Shown: positions 21,901 to 33,739, counted from the first letter of the stretch. The stretch is DNA of 64,000 nucleotides from Amylostereum areolatum (GCA_012932865.1 SAXG01000013.1:744001-808000), one strand, 5' to 3'. Notes: a model not told the origin generated them from the sequence alone. Program-made: numbers and translations.

Positions 21901-23423
21901 ACGAAGCTCCACGCTGTATTTGACCGCTTACACTGCAGCAACCTATATAACATGAAGTTAGCAAATCAGAGAAATGATCGAGAATTTGCGAACGTCTCAC
22001 CAAGAACAACGAATATGCCAGTCGGTTCAGCTTAATCTGGAGCGGCGTGCCCGTCCTCAAGCCTCTGCCAAAGTACCATCATCAATACTCATCCGACCAC
22101 ACTCGGACGAGTGAGAACTCACAACAGCGTAGCAGCGGATTCGTATCCCCGTTTCCACAACGTAATCTTGCGATCCTTCTCAGACCGTTTCCCCTTCATC
22201 GAGGCCGCGATGCGTCCAATCTTACGCACAGCGCATGAGTGACTCGAGAGATCCCGGGAATCGAAGTGACGCACCTGTGTGTTCATCCCGACCGCGACGA
22301 CAACGCCATGCCCGCGTCCCCGGGTGACGGTCGTGCTTGCATAGACCAAGTTGATGCGATCCCCGACGGCGATCTGCTCCCGCGGCCCCACCTCTGTGCC
22401 TTCGCTCTCCGTCGATACAGACATTGCGGTCGAGGAGGAAAGTGTGTCTCCGGAGACAGTGCGTACGGTGGCAGACTTCGCCGGATTTGTGAGAGGTTCG
22501 ACGATCTTCGCGACGGGCATAGCTTCGCCCGTGAGCAGCGCCTCGTCAACGTCCAAGTTCGATGCTCTGCCCACCACAAATCCGCCCCGCAATCAGGGTC
22601 TCATCCGACAACAGACAGGAGGACAAAACGCACGCAATGAGTCGTACATCCGCGGGGACCACATCGCCCGTCTTAACGTGCACGATGTCGCCGGGAACGA
22701 TCTCCTTGGCGAGGATCTGCTTGCGTTCACCTCCGCGCACGACGAGTGCCGTCGGACTGGCCAAAGACCTTAGAGAGTCGATCGTCTTCTCAGCTTTATA
22801 TTCCTGCCCAGAACCATGAGCACATCGAGCCGAAGCAAGTAGGATGCAGAAGACAGAGAGAAACCGAGCTTACCTGGAAGAATCCCAGTGAAATATTGAG
22901 CAAGATGACCGCGCTGATGACGCCACCCTCGATCCAGTCCCGGACACCGAAACCGATGGCCATAGCAGCGACAAGTACCAGTGTAAGCGCATTGGCTTCC
23001 CGTCCAAAAAGACACAACATCAGCCAACTTTCAACCAGGGAAAAAAGACGACCGACGCACCCATCTGCCGTACGAGAACTCGGAAGGCGCTCACACCGCC
23101 CTTGCCGTCGATGACGTTCTCTCCAAATCTATGCTCGCCTCGTCAGAAGGTCACACCAAGGAAAAGGAGAACCAAACGCACTGCAGCAGTCTAGCTTCAG
23201 CGTCAGGATCTGCCAGACCGTGGTCCTTATCCGTCCTATAGGCCCTCACAACGACGTCGGCCTCTACCCAATGCGCCTCATCCCCCATCGAGGGCAGCCG
23301 CCCACTCCCTTCCCGTCCATGGTTGGTCGTGCTCGTGTCCCATACAGCGCCTTCGGATCTGTCCTTCTCGTTGGTGCGGCCAGTTCTGTAAAACTTTAAT
23401 ACCCGTGCAGGGAAGATGCCCAT
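18978..23423 (-). CDS. ENA: ENA-type Na+/K+-exporting P-type ATPase, copy 2 (complete)
   Basis: Paralogue of the neighbouring ATPase in opposite orientation, also with many short introns. The start at 23423 gives [20 protein letters not shown]. The later segment [19 protein letters not shown] aligns with DTAHWLEVDAVTHQLGSAR of copy 1. Landmarks: [84 protein letters not shown] then [18 protein letters not shown] (the ATP-binding KGA block, interrupted by an intron), [59 protein letters not shown] and the C-terminal membrane helices ending [18 protein letters not shown]. All catalytic motifs of a P-type pump are present, so this is probably the functional copy. The paralogues share intron positions, suggesting an old inverted duplication. 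Confidence 0.92.
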
Positions 23424-24222
23424 TCTAAGGCCCCTGTGGAGAGTGAGATGCATATTATATAGTGCTGTAAGCACGCCAAGAGAGGGCGTGTTGGATGACT
23501 TCATGACGGGGGAGATCACCCCACGAAATGCTTGAGTGGGTTCAGACACATGTCTAGGCTGTTCCAGCCAAGGAATGACTATCATACCCTGAGTCTTGGG
23601 AACCATGTCACTGCGACTGTATGGGCGCGGAGATGGACTACCTTGGTCTATATGTAACGACGAGACGTGTACTCTACATGTCCTAGATATATTTCAGCGC
23701 ACTGATCAGCCTTGAGAGGTAGACATAGAGCATGCCAACATACACATGCAAGTAAGAGCGGATCCTGGGGCCAAGTACGGGGGTGATAGTCCAAAGACAC
23801 GGCTTGAGCTCGGCGGGATCGGGGACGCCTTGGCGATTGGTCAACGGCCTTTACACACGACCAGCCTGCCTGGGTCAGCCCTCGGACTGCTCAAAGTGGT
23901 CACCGCGGGGAGCAAGGCATATGTAGCAAAGATGGGGAAACAGCATGAGATTCGAAGTTCAAGTCCAAGGCGAACGTTCACGTCAATCCTGAATCACTTT
24001 TAGTGCGCACGTGACGTCCCATGAAAAACGGTTCAAGTCTACAAAAAACCGTATATCTGACGACGGCAAGGGAAAGCAGGAAGAACACAAGCGATATGCA
24101 TCCAATTCAACATCCTTGAGGATAGTTTCATGGAAGGCCCGGTCGCAAGCGAACACCTAGCGGCGTACGACTCACCCGGCCAATAGGAAAAACACCTCTC
24201 CTCCGTCAATTCATCCGTCCTC
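23424..24222. other. Intergenic region upstream of ENA copy 2
   Basis: About 800 bp between the ENA copy 2 start and the TRAPPC12 stop. It presumably contains the ENA promoter. I see no gene, tRNA or repeat that I can support. Confidence 0.5.
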
Positions 24223-26681
24223 TCAATTCGCCGGCATCTTCAGGCAGGTCGTCCTCAGCCCGTCCCCGCTCCACTTCGCCACCTCAACCAGCAGCTCGCG
24301 CTTCTTATCGGCCGCGACGGCGGAGCGAAGCTCATAAAGAGTGGCTGGACGACGGTCAGCATCTCTCGCATGAAAGGAATGAAACAGAGGGAGGCGTACA
24401 GAGGTTGAATAGGAACGGTTCCGCCATCGCGAGCGCGGCGGGCGCAGCGTGCAACGCCGCCTCGAGGACTTCGATGCCCTGCACATAGACACGGTCAGTC
24501 CCCAGCGCGACCCCCGAGCTCACTCAGTAACGCACCTCCTTGATCTTCCCCTCGCTCAGCAACGCCACCGCCAGATTATTCACGGCCTATCCACACCATC
24601 AGCCCTACCGCCTTCCAGACTATCAGTAAAAGCTCACCGCGTAATTCCCAGCATCGTCCTTCACGACTCCCCTCAGCCTTCCCACCACGCTCTCCCACTC
24701 GCCCCGCGCGGCCTCCACGAACGCCAGGTCGAGCTCCTTCGCCGCGCTCTCCACGCCCGGGTCGCGCGCGTTGATCGCGAAGTGGCGCTCGGCCGCGGCG
24801 ACGTTCCCCGCTTGCAGATAGATGCGCGCGAGGGCCGAGCGGAGGGTGGGCGCGGGCGGGAAGGCGGGCTGCGCGAGGAGAGGCTCCAGGAGGGCGGTCG
24901 CGGCGGCGAAGTCCTGCGAGCACGGCGAGTGAGCGAAAGGGAGGTGAGATGCACGCATACACGCATACACGCACCTTCCTCTCGACGAACTGCGACGCCG
25001 TGATCAACCCTACTCTCGCCGCCCTCTCCCTCCACATGCCCCTCTCGCTCTCCGTCCTCGCCTTCCTCGCGCGCGCCCGACACTTCCTGAGCAGCCCCGC
25101 GAGCGCATCCGCGTACGCGTCGGGGTCGCCCGCCCAGTAGCTCACGCGCGCGTGCAGCACCTCGAGCTCGAAGGGCAGGAGGGCGTCGAAGGACGTGGGC
25201 GCGGGCGGCGGCGGGCTGGACGGCGGCGAGCGCGGTGAAGAGGTTGGTGGATTCGGCGGAGGTTTGGTTGAAGAGCCGGAGACGGGCGAGGGAGGACAGG
25301 CGGAGGTACCAGAGCTGGGACGCGTCAGGACCCAGTGGATCGTCGCCTCGATAGATCCTAAAGGATGGACGCACGCTGAAGACGAGGGGAAGATCTTCGG
25401 GATCGGCTTGCACCAGTCTGTCGCGGGCCATGCGCGCGAGGCGCGCGCCAGCTGTGGGTCCATCTGCGGGCCAAAGCATCACGAAACTGCCACCGAAGAA
25501 CGTCTCGGGCGGAGGAACTTACGACGAGGGTGTGGAAGTCGGTGCGGGTCCACTCGCCGGAGAGATCGCGCGGGGGGCGGCGTTCAGGGATTCGGGATGT
25601 ATTTCGTCAGGAGCGTAGTCAACGGGTCGGTCTATCGTACAACAGGGATAAAGATATAGTAAACACAACAAGGAAGGGATACAGTGAGTGCGAATGTCCG
25701 AGTTAATAATACAGGGTTGAGCGGGTGTACCACCACGTGAGATGGAAGGAGAGGCGTACGTTCGGGATCGGGAGGAACATGGTCGGGAGGACGAGCTGGG
25801 GGAGATAGACGGCGGGGACGTCCGGCTCCGACTCGGTGTCGGAGGAAGGCGAGGGCAGGGCGGGGACGGGCTTGGTGACGTTCACCTCGACGAGCGGGAC
25901 GGAGGGGGCGGTCGCGAGCGTGACCTCGCTATCCGCGGCGGGGAGGGACGTGTCCGAAGACGACGGCCTCGGAGGAGGAACGGGCGTGGCGGGTCCAGGC
26001 TCGTCGGGATCGTCGTCGATGAGGAAGGGGTCGATTTCGGCCGCAGGGGACTGCGGTTCACTAGTCGCAGGGGAGGCCTCATCCGCGACCTCGTCTTCGA
26101 CCGCCTCCTGCTTATCCTCGATGGCCTGCTCGTCTTCGACCGCCCGTTCATCCTCTTCAGGCGACTCCTCGTCGCTCGACGCGACAGCGGAATCGACCGT
26201 CATCGGCGCCTCTGGAACCGCGTCCAAGTGCTCTGTGACCCCTGGTGGGCCTGCAAGCATATTGCCGTCGTCCTCGATGGTGCTGCCGACGTCGGAGAAG
26301 GACGTGTCTCGACCTAGTGTCGAGATTGTCGATACCGAGCGTTCGCGTACGAACTTTGTGGGTTCCATGGTCGGAGAGCAGGGGAGGGGGACGAAGGGGA
26401 AGATGGGGACGGGGATGGAGGACACGGTGGGGAAGGTGGTGGAGGAGGAAAGAGAGTGGGCAAGCTGATCGAGGAAGGGCCCGAGCGGACCGTGACTGCT
26501 TCGACGGTTCGAGCGCTCGCTGCCCTGATCGGACAGATGACTGTCGGAATCGGACCGAACTGAATCGGTTTGGTTGTGATGTTTGTGGTGGGAGAGCCGT
26601 GCCTTGACGCGACGGAAAGCCGGAAGTGACTCTCTTCGCGGCCTTCTTGATCGCCTGGCGTGGGCTCGCGGTGGACGACAT
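24223..26681 (-). CDS. TRAPPC12: TRAPP complex subunit 12-like protein
   Basis: TPR-containing subunit of a TRAPP tethering complex (ER-Golgi traffic). The N-terminal part is acidic and low-complexity (start near 26681, MSSTASPRQAIKKAAKR, or the downstream MSSIPVPIF at 26425). The conserved part runs LVLPTMFLPIPN, TDPLTTLLTKYIPNP, RALARMARDRLV-like, SQLWYLRLSSLARLRLFNQT, LLPFELEVLHARVSYWAGD, LLRKCRARARKA, RSALARIYLQAGNVAAAERH, STLYELRS-like, and it ends LLVEVAKWSGDGLRTTCLKM. Introns lie near 25690-25640, 25500-25450, 24980-24915 and 24650-24580. Two single-base breaks are visible: an extra base after KYIPNP (about 25586) and one after FTALAAV (about 25216-25222). A frame change near the N-terminus (about 26610) is also likely. 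The family call is firm; whether the gene is broken or the assembly is wrong is open. Confidence 0.88.
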
Positions 26682-28682
26682 GCTTTCTTGCGAGCGATGG
26701 TGGGTGAGTCGTAACACTGGGTGTCTGGGTCAGTCGAGGAGGGGGATTTTATGGCGAGGGCGGCATACCTGCGGGGGCCGATACGACCCGATATTGTCCG
26801 GGGGCGTCCATGGAGGGGGACGGGGCAGGGCGAGACGCGAGGCGGGGGTGCTGGGTGGATGCTGGAATTGATCCAGGTGAGTCCAGCAGCCCGTCCTTTT
26901 TATCCATCCATCGGCCTTCACGCATCGAGGCATCCGTGCATCGAGGCGTCGCTTCCCATCCCGCACGCCATTTTGGCATGCCGATCTTGGGCACGTTGTC
27001 GGATTTCTCATTTCTGACGGCATTCCGTCTCCACATATGTAGTATCAGCATTGCCGTCGACACATCTCCGAGCCGTTCAGGACAACAAGTCGCCGTCGCG
27101 ACCGACGCAGCGTGCGCGAGGACGTCGATCCGCCTCGTGGAGGGCGGGAGTACGTACGGTACAATGTACATCCTTTTGCCTCACGCTGTTGCTGGTCATC
27201 GACTCACCCGAAATACCGGTCCTTGTTCGATACGCCTGCACTCATCAGCCCCCTCTCCAGCGCACGGAACCTCCATCCCACTGGCAGGCGCTTGAAGCAT
27301 TATGGTGGTAGTGTACTCACTCCGGATGCTCTCGTCGCCATACACTGTGTCCGGGACGCCGGTTCAATGGCGGCATCTCTCCCTCACGCGCAGAGGCTGA
27401 GATATGGTCCTATGGGTCCAATTTCATCGAAGCTTAGTATGTCTTAACTGACAATCGGCTCAGCATATTATTCTGACGGTGATCCATGTTTAGGGCCGTA
27501 CAACGCGGTAAGAACACCGATACCCTGAAGATCCGCACCCCATACTTATCAATATGCGTTCGACATCCTTTACATATCGTTTGTCGATGTCATCCATGTC
27601 ACTTTTTTCGAGTCTTACTCATTCGAACCCCACTTCGCCTGCTCGCCATTTGTGAACCCTTTCCCAGTGACGAATACTTTTCGCATCGCACATCAAGTCT
27701 TGCCGGGTTTGGGGTCAGCGCCCGTCACATTACCTACAGACATCCTCTCAGGATCGTGAAACGGAGGCGGCGAATGCGGGCCCTGCGTCAACGGTTTCAC
27801 TGGCATGCGAAGACGCGATTCAACATACCGACGTGAGCCTCTCCGTCGTCGATCTTCCCCTTCAACCTCTAACCGTAACTCATTCGCGCGCGTCCATGTG
27901 TCTCACAGCAACGTTAACGAGCAAACAACTCGGCCAGCATATAGAAATCCCGCCCTTCTCCGTCCATCTCCTCGCGAACTCGTCTATATAATTGTCCCCC
28001 TCTCGTTCGGCATCGTTGTTTGCACTGGCAATACCCCATCTGCGCACGTCCAGCGGGTGCACCGCCTTTCCCAGACAACGGTGCACCGGACGTCCTGAAG
28101 TTCGCGCTACTTGCACAGTCTATCGCCAACGCGTCGCCGCGCACCCACTCTTATCACGCTGAGCTTCCTCGTCGTACGCATCTTTCTTTTGCCACCTTTA
28201 CTCCCTCGCGCCATCAACGCGATACACAAACACGGACACGCGGCCGACTCGAGTCGCCCGCCTCGCTCGGCGGCACTGCCTTCACCATGGTCTCCCCCGG
28301 AATCGTTCAAGTTGCCCACACAATGAACAATGGCAGTGCAGTATCCGTAGCCGTCGGGAGCAGCGACGCCTTCCTCATGCAGTTCCTTTCACTCGCCAGC
28401 CAGCCGCCCGCCGAGGACTATTGCGATAGCGTCTAGCCGACAATCTGGCGCCGCCAGATCCTGCACAGGAAGTCACCCAGTGATCGTTCACTTGTGTACA
28501 TTTCTATCTCGACTTCCAGAAGTTTGAGGGGAAGCGAACCTTTGCGGTGCGTTATCTATGATCCCAAACACGCCAATTCCCGTATGTGGGTCACGGTACG
28601 AGTCTACACCGATCCATCTGATTCCATCATACTTATAAGTGCTCCTCTAGTTTGAGAACCATCACAGTACCATCGGCCCCTC
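26682..28682. other. 2-kb region without a supportable gene
   Basis: Open frames are short, present on both strands and without recognisable domains. One small open frame starting at 28287 (MVSPGIVQVAHTMNN, about 49 codons to its stop) could be a leader exon but I cannot support it. The right part is probably the promoter of the gene starting at 28683. Confidence 0.4.
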
Positions 28683-30428
28683 ATGCCAGCTGCTCCTGCT
28701 CAAACCGTCTATCCCGACACCCTTTCCTTTCTTGGCCGCGGATATGCGCTCTGGAATCCCAGTCCTACAACGGATATACGCAACAATATGCCGATGCATC
28801 CTAAGGCACTCGAGCTGGGCGACGTTGGCTACATCTTCGAAGGCTCCTTCCATCGACTCTTCAACGTCCATCTCCCGGCAGACCATCCAGATCAAGGGAG
28901 ATATCTTCCCGAGAACTTTGATACCCTCACAGAGGAGCGGATATCCCATACACGAATCAGATATACGACATCAGGTCTTTTCCTCAAGTGGTGTTCAGGC
29001 TGGTAGGGGTGGGAGCTGAAGTGACAATGTGCGTAACTTGCCATCGCAGTACAGGGTATGTAGACTAGCTGACATCGCTCCTGACCAGTCCCATGCTTGG
29101 AGGCGGCGGCATGTCCTTCAAATCTTCATGCGACAAAGCTGCTCTTCTCGTACTACCACAAGACGCGAAACATGAGCGCATTCAGACCACGGAACCCTAC
29201 GAGACATACATCCTCACCCATGTTCGAAGCTGGGAAAAAAGGACGAGGGAGCTTGGCCTTAAGATACGCGCGCAGGATTCTATGCTCAGTCACTGGCCGC
29301 ACGATGACCAAATCCTGGGCTAACGCCGCCTTCGTCAACGTCAGCTTCGAGGCCGAGGCCAAACTTCAAGTCGAACTCTCCACCAGTCTCGATGCGGCAT
29401 GCCGTATAGAGTGGAGGAACACGGCAGGGGTGCAGGTTAACTGGGGACCGAGCCCTGGACGTCCAGCCAGTGATAGGAACGAACCGTCGACCTCTGACTC
29501 CCCTCTCAACACCGTGACAGAGAACAATCAATGCATATTTCTGCACCGCATCCGGGTCAAGCCCAGCCGGAAGTGGCTGGGATTAAGGCTGGTTGCTGCC
29601 TGCAGAGACACAAGACTTCGAGGGAGATGATGGGATGATGAAGACAGGGCAGAGCAGGCGTGCTCGGAGCTCATCGTCGAACCGGACCGTGAAGAGGTAT
29701 GTGGCCTGTGCCGAGTTCTGTCGAGATTAGTCGATATAACACATCGGTCCCTAACAGTACTCTGACTACCTCGATTCCTATCTTGGATTACATTCTAAAG
29801 GTCAGAAAGTTGTGTATATCTGAGGTGATATCGACACATCATCTCAATTCTCCCGGCAGAATGCCACCGATAGTCGACTATGCTGTGGCGCGTGATGATG
29901 ACCTCTTGCCATATTTGGATGTAAGTTGTCGTTTTCTTTACTTTCATGATCACGAAACTGAGACTGATGAATGAGTGTGTCACGGCCAGGAAATCAAGCA
30001 AGGCGTGGATGTCGAAACCTTGGTAGAGCGTCAACAGCCTGTTATCTTCATGGACCTTAACCCCGAATCAGGGCTTGCCTTCGGTATGGAGTCATTCATT
30101 GGGGCTCGTCATCGCAGAGGCAGATTATAACATTCCTCTGTTTCCTAATGTTTCTAGGTCGCATGCAGCATGATCTGGTGGAAAAAGGAGCGATACATAC
30201 GTTGGGGGACACCAACGAGAAACAAAACGAACTGCGTAAAATGGAAATCACGGCTTCGACGAGTGAGTGATACCTGCGCAGGTGTGCGGATGACAGCCTC
30301 CCGGCTCAGGTTAACCCAAATACGCAGAGAAGGGAATTTCATCGCTTCACCAGGCTACTGTTTCCGACACAATCCCTAAGGACTCGATCGAGGGCTCCGA
30401 AGCGCCCAAGCCCACAGTCTTAGTCTGA
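28683..30428 (+). CDS. Conserved Agaricomycete protein of unknown function
   Basis: A multi-exon gene of a family I recognise only as frequent in mushroom genomes. Diagnostic segments: LSFLGRGYALWNPSPTTD, LELGDVGYIFEGSFHRLFNV, LPADHPDQ near the N-terminus; GGGGMSFKSSCDKAALLVLP and YILTHVRSWEKRTRELGLKI in the middle; VTGRTMTKSWANAAFVNVSF and NQCIFLHRIRVKPS further on; then exons at 29868-29930 and beyond (VDYAVARDDDLLPYLD, EIKQGVDVETLVERQQPVIF). The last exon ends SEAPKPTVLV and TGA at 30428. Around 29285-29291 one extra base separates LGLKIRAQDSML from VTGRTMTKSW. No catalytic motif or membrane span is evident. The WD40 gene follows within about 100 bp on the same strand. Confidence 0.65.
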
Positions 30429-30439
30429 AGACTCAGGTC

Positions 30440-31639
30440 TTGAAGAACATGGGGATAACGCGCGAGCTGGGCGCTCCTCAGACGCAAACTGCACAGCAAG
30501 TTCTGAATAAATTTACCCCTGGTGCAAAATACATGTGTCTCTTCGCACACAATTCTACGGTGGCTTCCGTCGCATTCTCCCTGACGGCACACGCATCGTC
30601 TCGGGCTCGTTCGACAAGACGATTCGCATATGGGATGCGAGGACGGGGGAGCCGGTGGGGGAGCCGTTGCAAGGGCACACAGGCGAGGTCTCGTCCGTCG
30701 TATTCTCACCTGACGGCACACGCATCGTCTCGGGCTCGGACGACAGGACGATTCGCATCTGGGATGCGAGGACGGGGGAGCCGGTGGGGGAGCCGTTGCG
30801 AGGGCACACAGATGGGGTCACGTCCGTCGCGTTCTCACCTGACGGCACACGCATCGTCTCGGGCTCGTTCGACGAGACGATTCGCATCTGGGATGCGAGG
30901 ACGGGGGAGCCGGTGGGGGAGCCATTGCGAGGGCACACTTGGGTCATGTCCGTCGCATTCTCGCCTGACGGCACACGCATCGTCTCGGGCTCGGACGACA
31001 GGACGATTCGCATATGGGATGCGGGGACGAGGGAGCCGGTGGGGGAGCCGTTGGAAGGGCACACAGATTGGGTCCGGTCCGTCGCATTCTCACCTGACGG
31101 CACACGCATCGTCTCGGGCTCGGACGACAGGACGATTCGCATATGGGATGCGGGGACGAGGGAGCCGGTGGGGGAGCCGTTGGAAGGGCACACAGATTGG
31201 GTCCGGTCCGTCGCATTCTCACCTGACGGCACACGCATTGTCTCGGGCTCGTTCGACAGGACGATTCGCATATGGGATGCGGGGACGAGGGAGCCGGTGG
31301 GGGAGCCATTGCAAGGGCACACACTCTTGGTCTGGTCGGTCGCGTTCTCGCCTGACGGCACACGCATCGTCTCGGGCTCGGACGACAGGACGATTCGCAT
31401 TTGGGATGCGACAACGGGGCAGCCGGTGGGGGAGCCGTTGGAAGGGCACACAGATTGGGTCACGTCCGTTGCATTCTCTCCCGATGGCAAAGTCATCGCG
31501 TCGGGCTCGGATGATAAAACGGTTCGTCTGTGGGATGTGGAGTCTTATGTGGATGCGGCGAAGACGGGGGGTAAGCATGGTCTTCCTATTTATCTGCAGA
31601 GCAGTACTCTGACCGGTGTTGTGCACAGAAACTCATTGA
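30440..31639 (+). CDS. WD40-repeat protein with eight near-identical repeats
   Basis: The array is made of 42-43-residue units of the form SPDGTRIVSGSDDRTIRIWD followed by ARTGEPVGEPLRGHTDGVTS. Eight units run from about 30575 to 31540; the last is more diverged (GKVIASGSDDKTVRLWDVES). A GT-AG intron (31571-31628) joins a short final exon, giving the tail DAAKTGETH and TGA at 31639. The first unit is one base short compared with its sisters (30575-30582), so the upstream frame (NSTVASVAFS) is not continuous with the array. The repeats should form a beta-propeller for protein binding. Arrays of this kind commonly form the sensor half of fungal NLR-like proteins, but no NACHT or other effector domain is seen upstream, so this may be a solo or truncated array. 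Confidence 0.8.
30575..31540 (+). repeat. Tandem 129-bp DNA repeat encoding the WD40 units
   Basis: Units are about 129 bp (one is 126 bp) and very similar at the DNA level. The units starting near 31093 and 31222 are almost identical over their full length, including the variable residues between blades. This indicates recent unequal exchange or gene conversion. Confidence 0.9.
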
Positions 31640-32699
31640 CGAACCCTCATCTCCCTAAATGCCCGATAACGCGCGCCCGACATCTTCGTCTTTCTTAGTG
31701 TAGTTTCGCACCCGTTTTTTTGCGTCCACGGACAATGGACCCAAGTCCTGCATCGTTCTCATATGCTACGCACTCTCATGATCTGTCCATACGTCTCCTA
31801 CATACTACTCGTTCACGGTCTACGCATTTCTGTATCACCTCCACGCATCTACATTTCTGTCACACCGCAAGTAATTGACATGATGCCTCATAGTGTGTTC
31901 TTCGAACCAGTTACGGAGAGCACGACAACGAGGGCAAAACCAAGCCAACGCGACATGCCGACCATTTGACCCAGAAGAAACCCGAACTTGATCAGCCGTC
32001 CGAAATTGACGGAGACAGAAATGGCGGATCGGGCAAAGGTCTGAGAACGAGCACCACGGCTGAGAAAGGGTGGCGTGGTCAGGAAAACGTCGTTTGATCG
32101 ATGTCGCCAGCATATTAAGGGCATGGGGGAGACGGGGAAGAAAGCCTCGACGCGGGGGAGCACACATGCGAGTCCGGCAATAGAAATAGGCAAGACAGTG
32201 ACGGACTGTGGCACCAGCATCTCTCGAAACACTCGCCGTTCCTCCTGTCTTCGATGTCCTAGATCCACTGCACACCAGCTCTGGTCATCCAGGGCGTTGT
32301 CGCTGCTACTGACGAACATTCGCCTGCTTTTCGGGTGGTGGGTGTATGCGCCGTTGCGCGTGATCGTCGCGAAAGGGTGAGAGGAGGCGCACGTAGCGGG
32401 ATGGAAGAGGGCGCGTGTGTGAGGGGAACTTGAAGACGGGCGAAAGTTCTGCCCAACGCATGTATGTACGCCGAAGTCGAACGGAGCGGTCCGTCGAGAG
32501 AACGCACCTTGATCTCGTTCAATCCCCCGCTCTGATCCTCTAACAGTAACACAAACCTCATCCCTTCCCTCGCAGACTCGTCCGTCCTCGGCTTCCCAGA
32601 CGGCTCCGTCTCAGAAAGGTCGTACTAGGTCGTACTCGAGGTCGCGTTTGTCGTCCTCGTCTTCCGCGCGCCATTCATCGTGTTCGCTTCCCTTTCCAT
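31640..32699. other. 1-kb region without a supportable gene
   Basis: Open frames exist on both strands (for example a minus-strand frame at 31888-32319 with hydrophobic stretches) but none shows a recognisable domain. It may contain remains of the 5' part of the alpha/beta hydrolase that follows. Confidence 0.4.
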
Positions 32700-33297
32700 C
32701 TGGCATGCAACGGGATCCTCACCCGCGCCGGCTTCGCCCCAAACCTCGCCATCGCGCTCACGCGCTACCTCCTCTCCCCCTTCAACTCCTTCCCCTGCGC
32801 TCCCTTTCCTACCCCCCTCCCACCCCCCGGGAAGCCTGCTCCTCGTCTCCCCCAGCACCGACTGGGCAAGCACGCACCCGCGGGACGGTCCCGAGCCCTG
32901 CTCGATGCGCGACAATCAGAACTCGGACTGGGTCGCCGGGTTCGCGGCGTCGGACTACGTGGCCAGCGCACTCCTAGGCCGCCTGCCCCCGTGGGACATC
33001 CACAACCCGTATTACCTCTCGCCCGCCTCGCGCCGCATCGACCTGCCTGAGCATGCTGGGCGCTCCTTCATGCGCTTCCCGCCGACGTGCATCGTCGCGG
33101 GCGGCGCGGAGCAGACGCTCGACGCGATGATCACGTTTCGCGGTCGACTCCTGCCGGGCAGCGGCAAGGCGTGCGTCACCTACCTCGAGTACGTGGACGC
33201 GATCCACGACTTTTTGGCGTTCGAGTGGCATGGGCCGGAGAGGTCGCAGGCGTTGAAGGACGTCGGGGCGTGGCTCGGCTCGATTTCGTCGGTATAG
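32700..33297 (+). pseudogene. Alpha/beta hydrolase (esterase/lipase, hydrolase_3 type), 3' remnant
   Basis: The C-terminal two thirds of the fold are recognisable: PNLAIALTRYLLS (the helix that normally follows the GDSAG nucleophile elbow), PGSLLLVSPSTDWAS, NSDWVAGFAASDYVASALLG, RFPPTCIVAGGAEQTLD (region of the catalytic Asp), TYLEYVDAIHDFLAF (catalytic His in AIHDF), ending at 33297. The nucleophile motif GxSxG is absent: the sequence before PNLAIAL reads ILTRAGFA. The HGGG oxyanion segment is also not found. One extra base in a C run (32817-32830) separates the frames of NLAIAL and GSLLLVS. I read this as a decayed or truncated gene, although an unrecognised exon structure upstream is possible. 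Confidence 0.6.
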
Positions 33298-33522
33298 GTA
33301 CTTTAAAGATCACAGTACATCCTACTTCCGAACCATCTTCCTTTCCTGTGTTCTGCCACGATCTCCCCCGTCCTTTTCGACGAAGAGTGCGTGTTCACCA
33401 TACTTGTAATGCCAGCCGCGATTGCGTCTATGAAACCTTTCGAGGCTCTATGACGCACGGCAAGGATTAGTCTCCGTGGCTGACCTAACCAGAAGATAGT
33501 CGTTCTGGTTGTACGGTCTGCA
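33298..33522. other. Spacer left of the DUF6589-helicase element
   Basis: Host sequence between the hydrolase remnant and the left inverted repeat. Nothing coding is supportable. Confidence 0.5.
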
Positions 33523-33554
33523 TCAAATTTAGAGGCCTTGGCTGGGTGCCCCCA
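33523..33554 (+). repeat. Left inverted repeat of the DUF6589-helicase element
   Basis: 32 bp, exactly complementary to 60249-60280. Beyond it similarity drops quickly (AATAGGCAATTCC against GAAAGGAAATCC). A partial internal copy, CATCAAATTTA, occurs at 33623-33633. Confidence 0.9.
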
Positions 33555-33739
33555 AATAGGCAATTCCTTACATTCCATCTCACTTCGCTAGACTTTGCTG
33601 CCCTAGGCTGCCCTTGTCATGTCATCAAATTTATGTAGTCTAGTAATCATCATCTCGTCAGTGCTATAGATCTCGTAGATTGTTTGCAAGCGTGAACTGC
33701 TCTCAACTTATCCCACCTCTGCTTGTCCGTCTCTTCAAG

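Noticed and set aside
23930..24060. Possible tRNA-like B-box sequences (GGTTCAAGTC, AGTTCAAGTCC)
   Set aside because: No matching acceptor stem, anticodon arm or A-box at the right distance could be folded by eye.
30555..31496. A 313-codon antisense open frame through the WD40 repeats
   Set aside because: It only reflects the repeated codon pattern of the sense repeats; the sense frame gives perfect WD40 units.
31888..32319. A 143-codon minus-strand open frame with hydrophobic stretches
   Set aside because: No start context, family motif or partner exon could be supported; composition alone is not enough.
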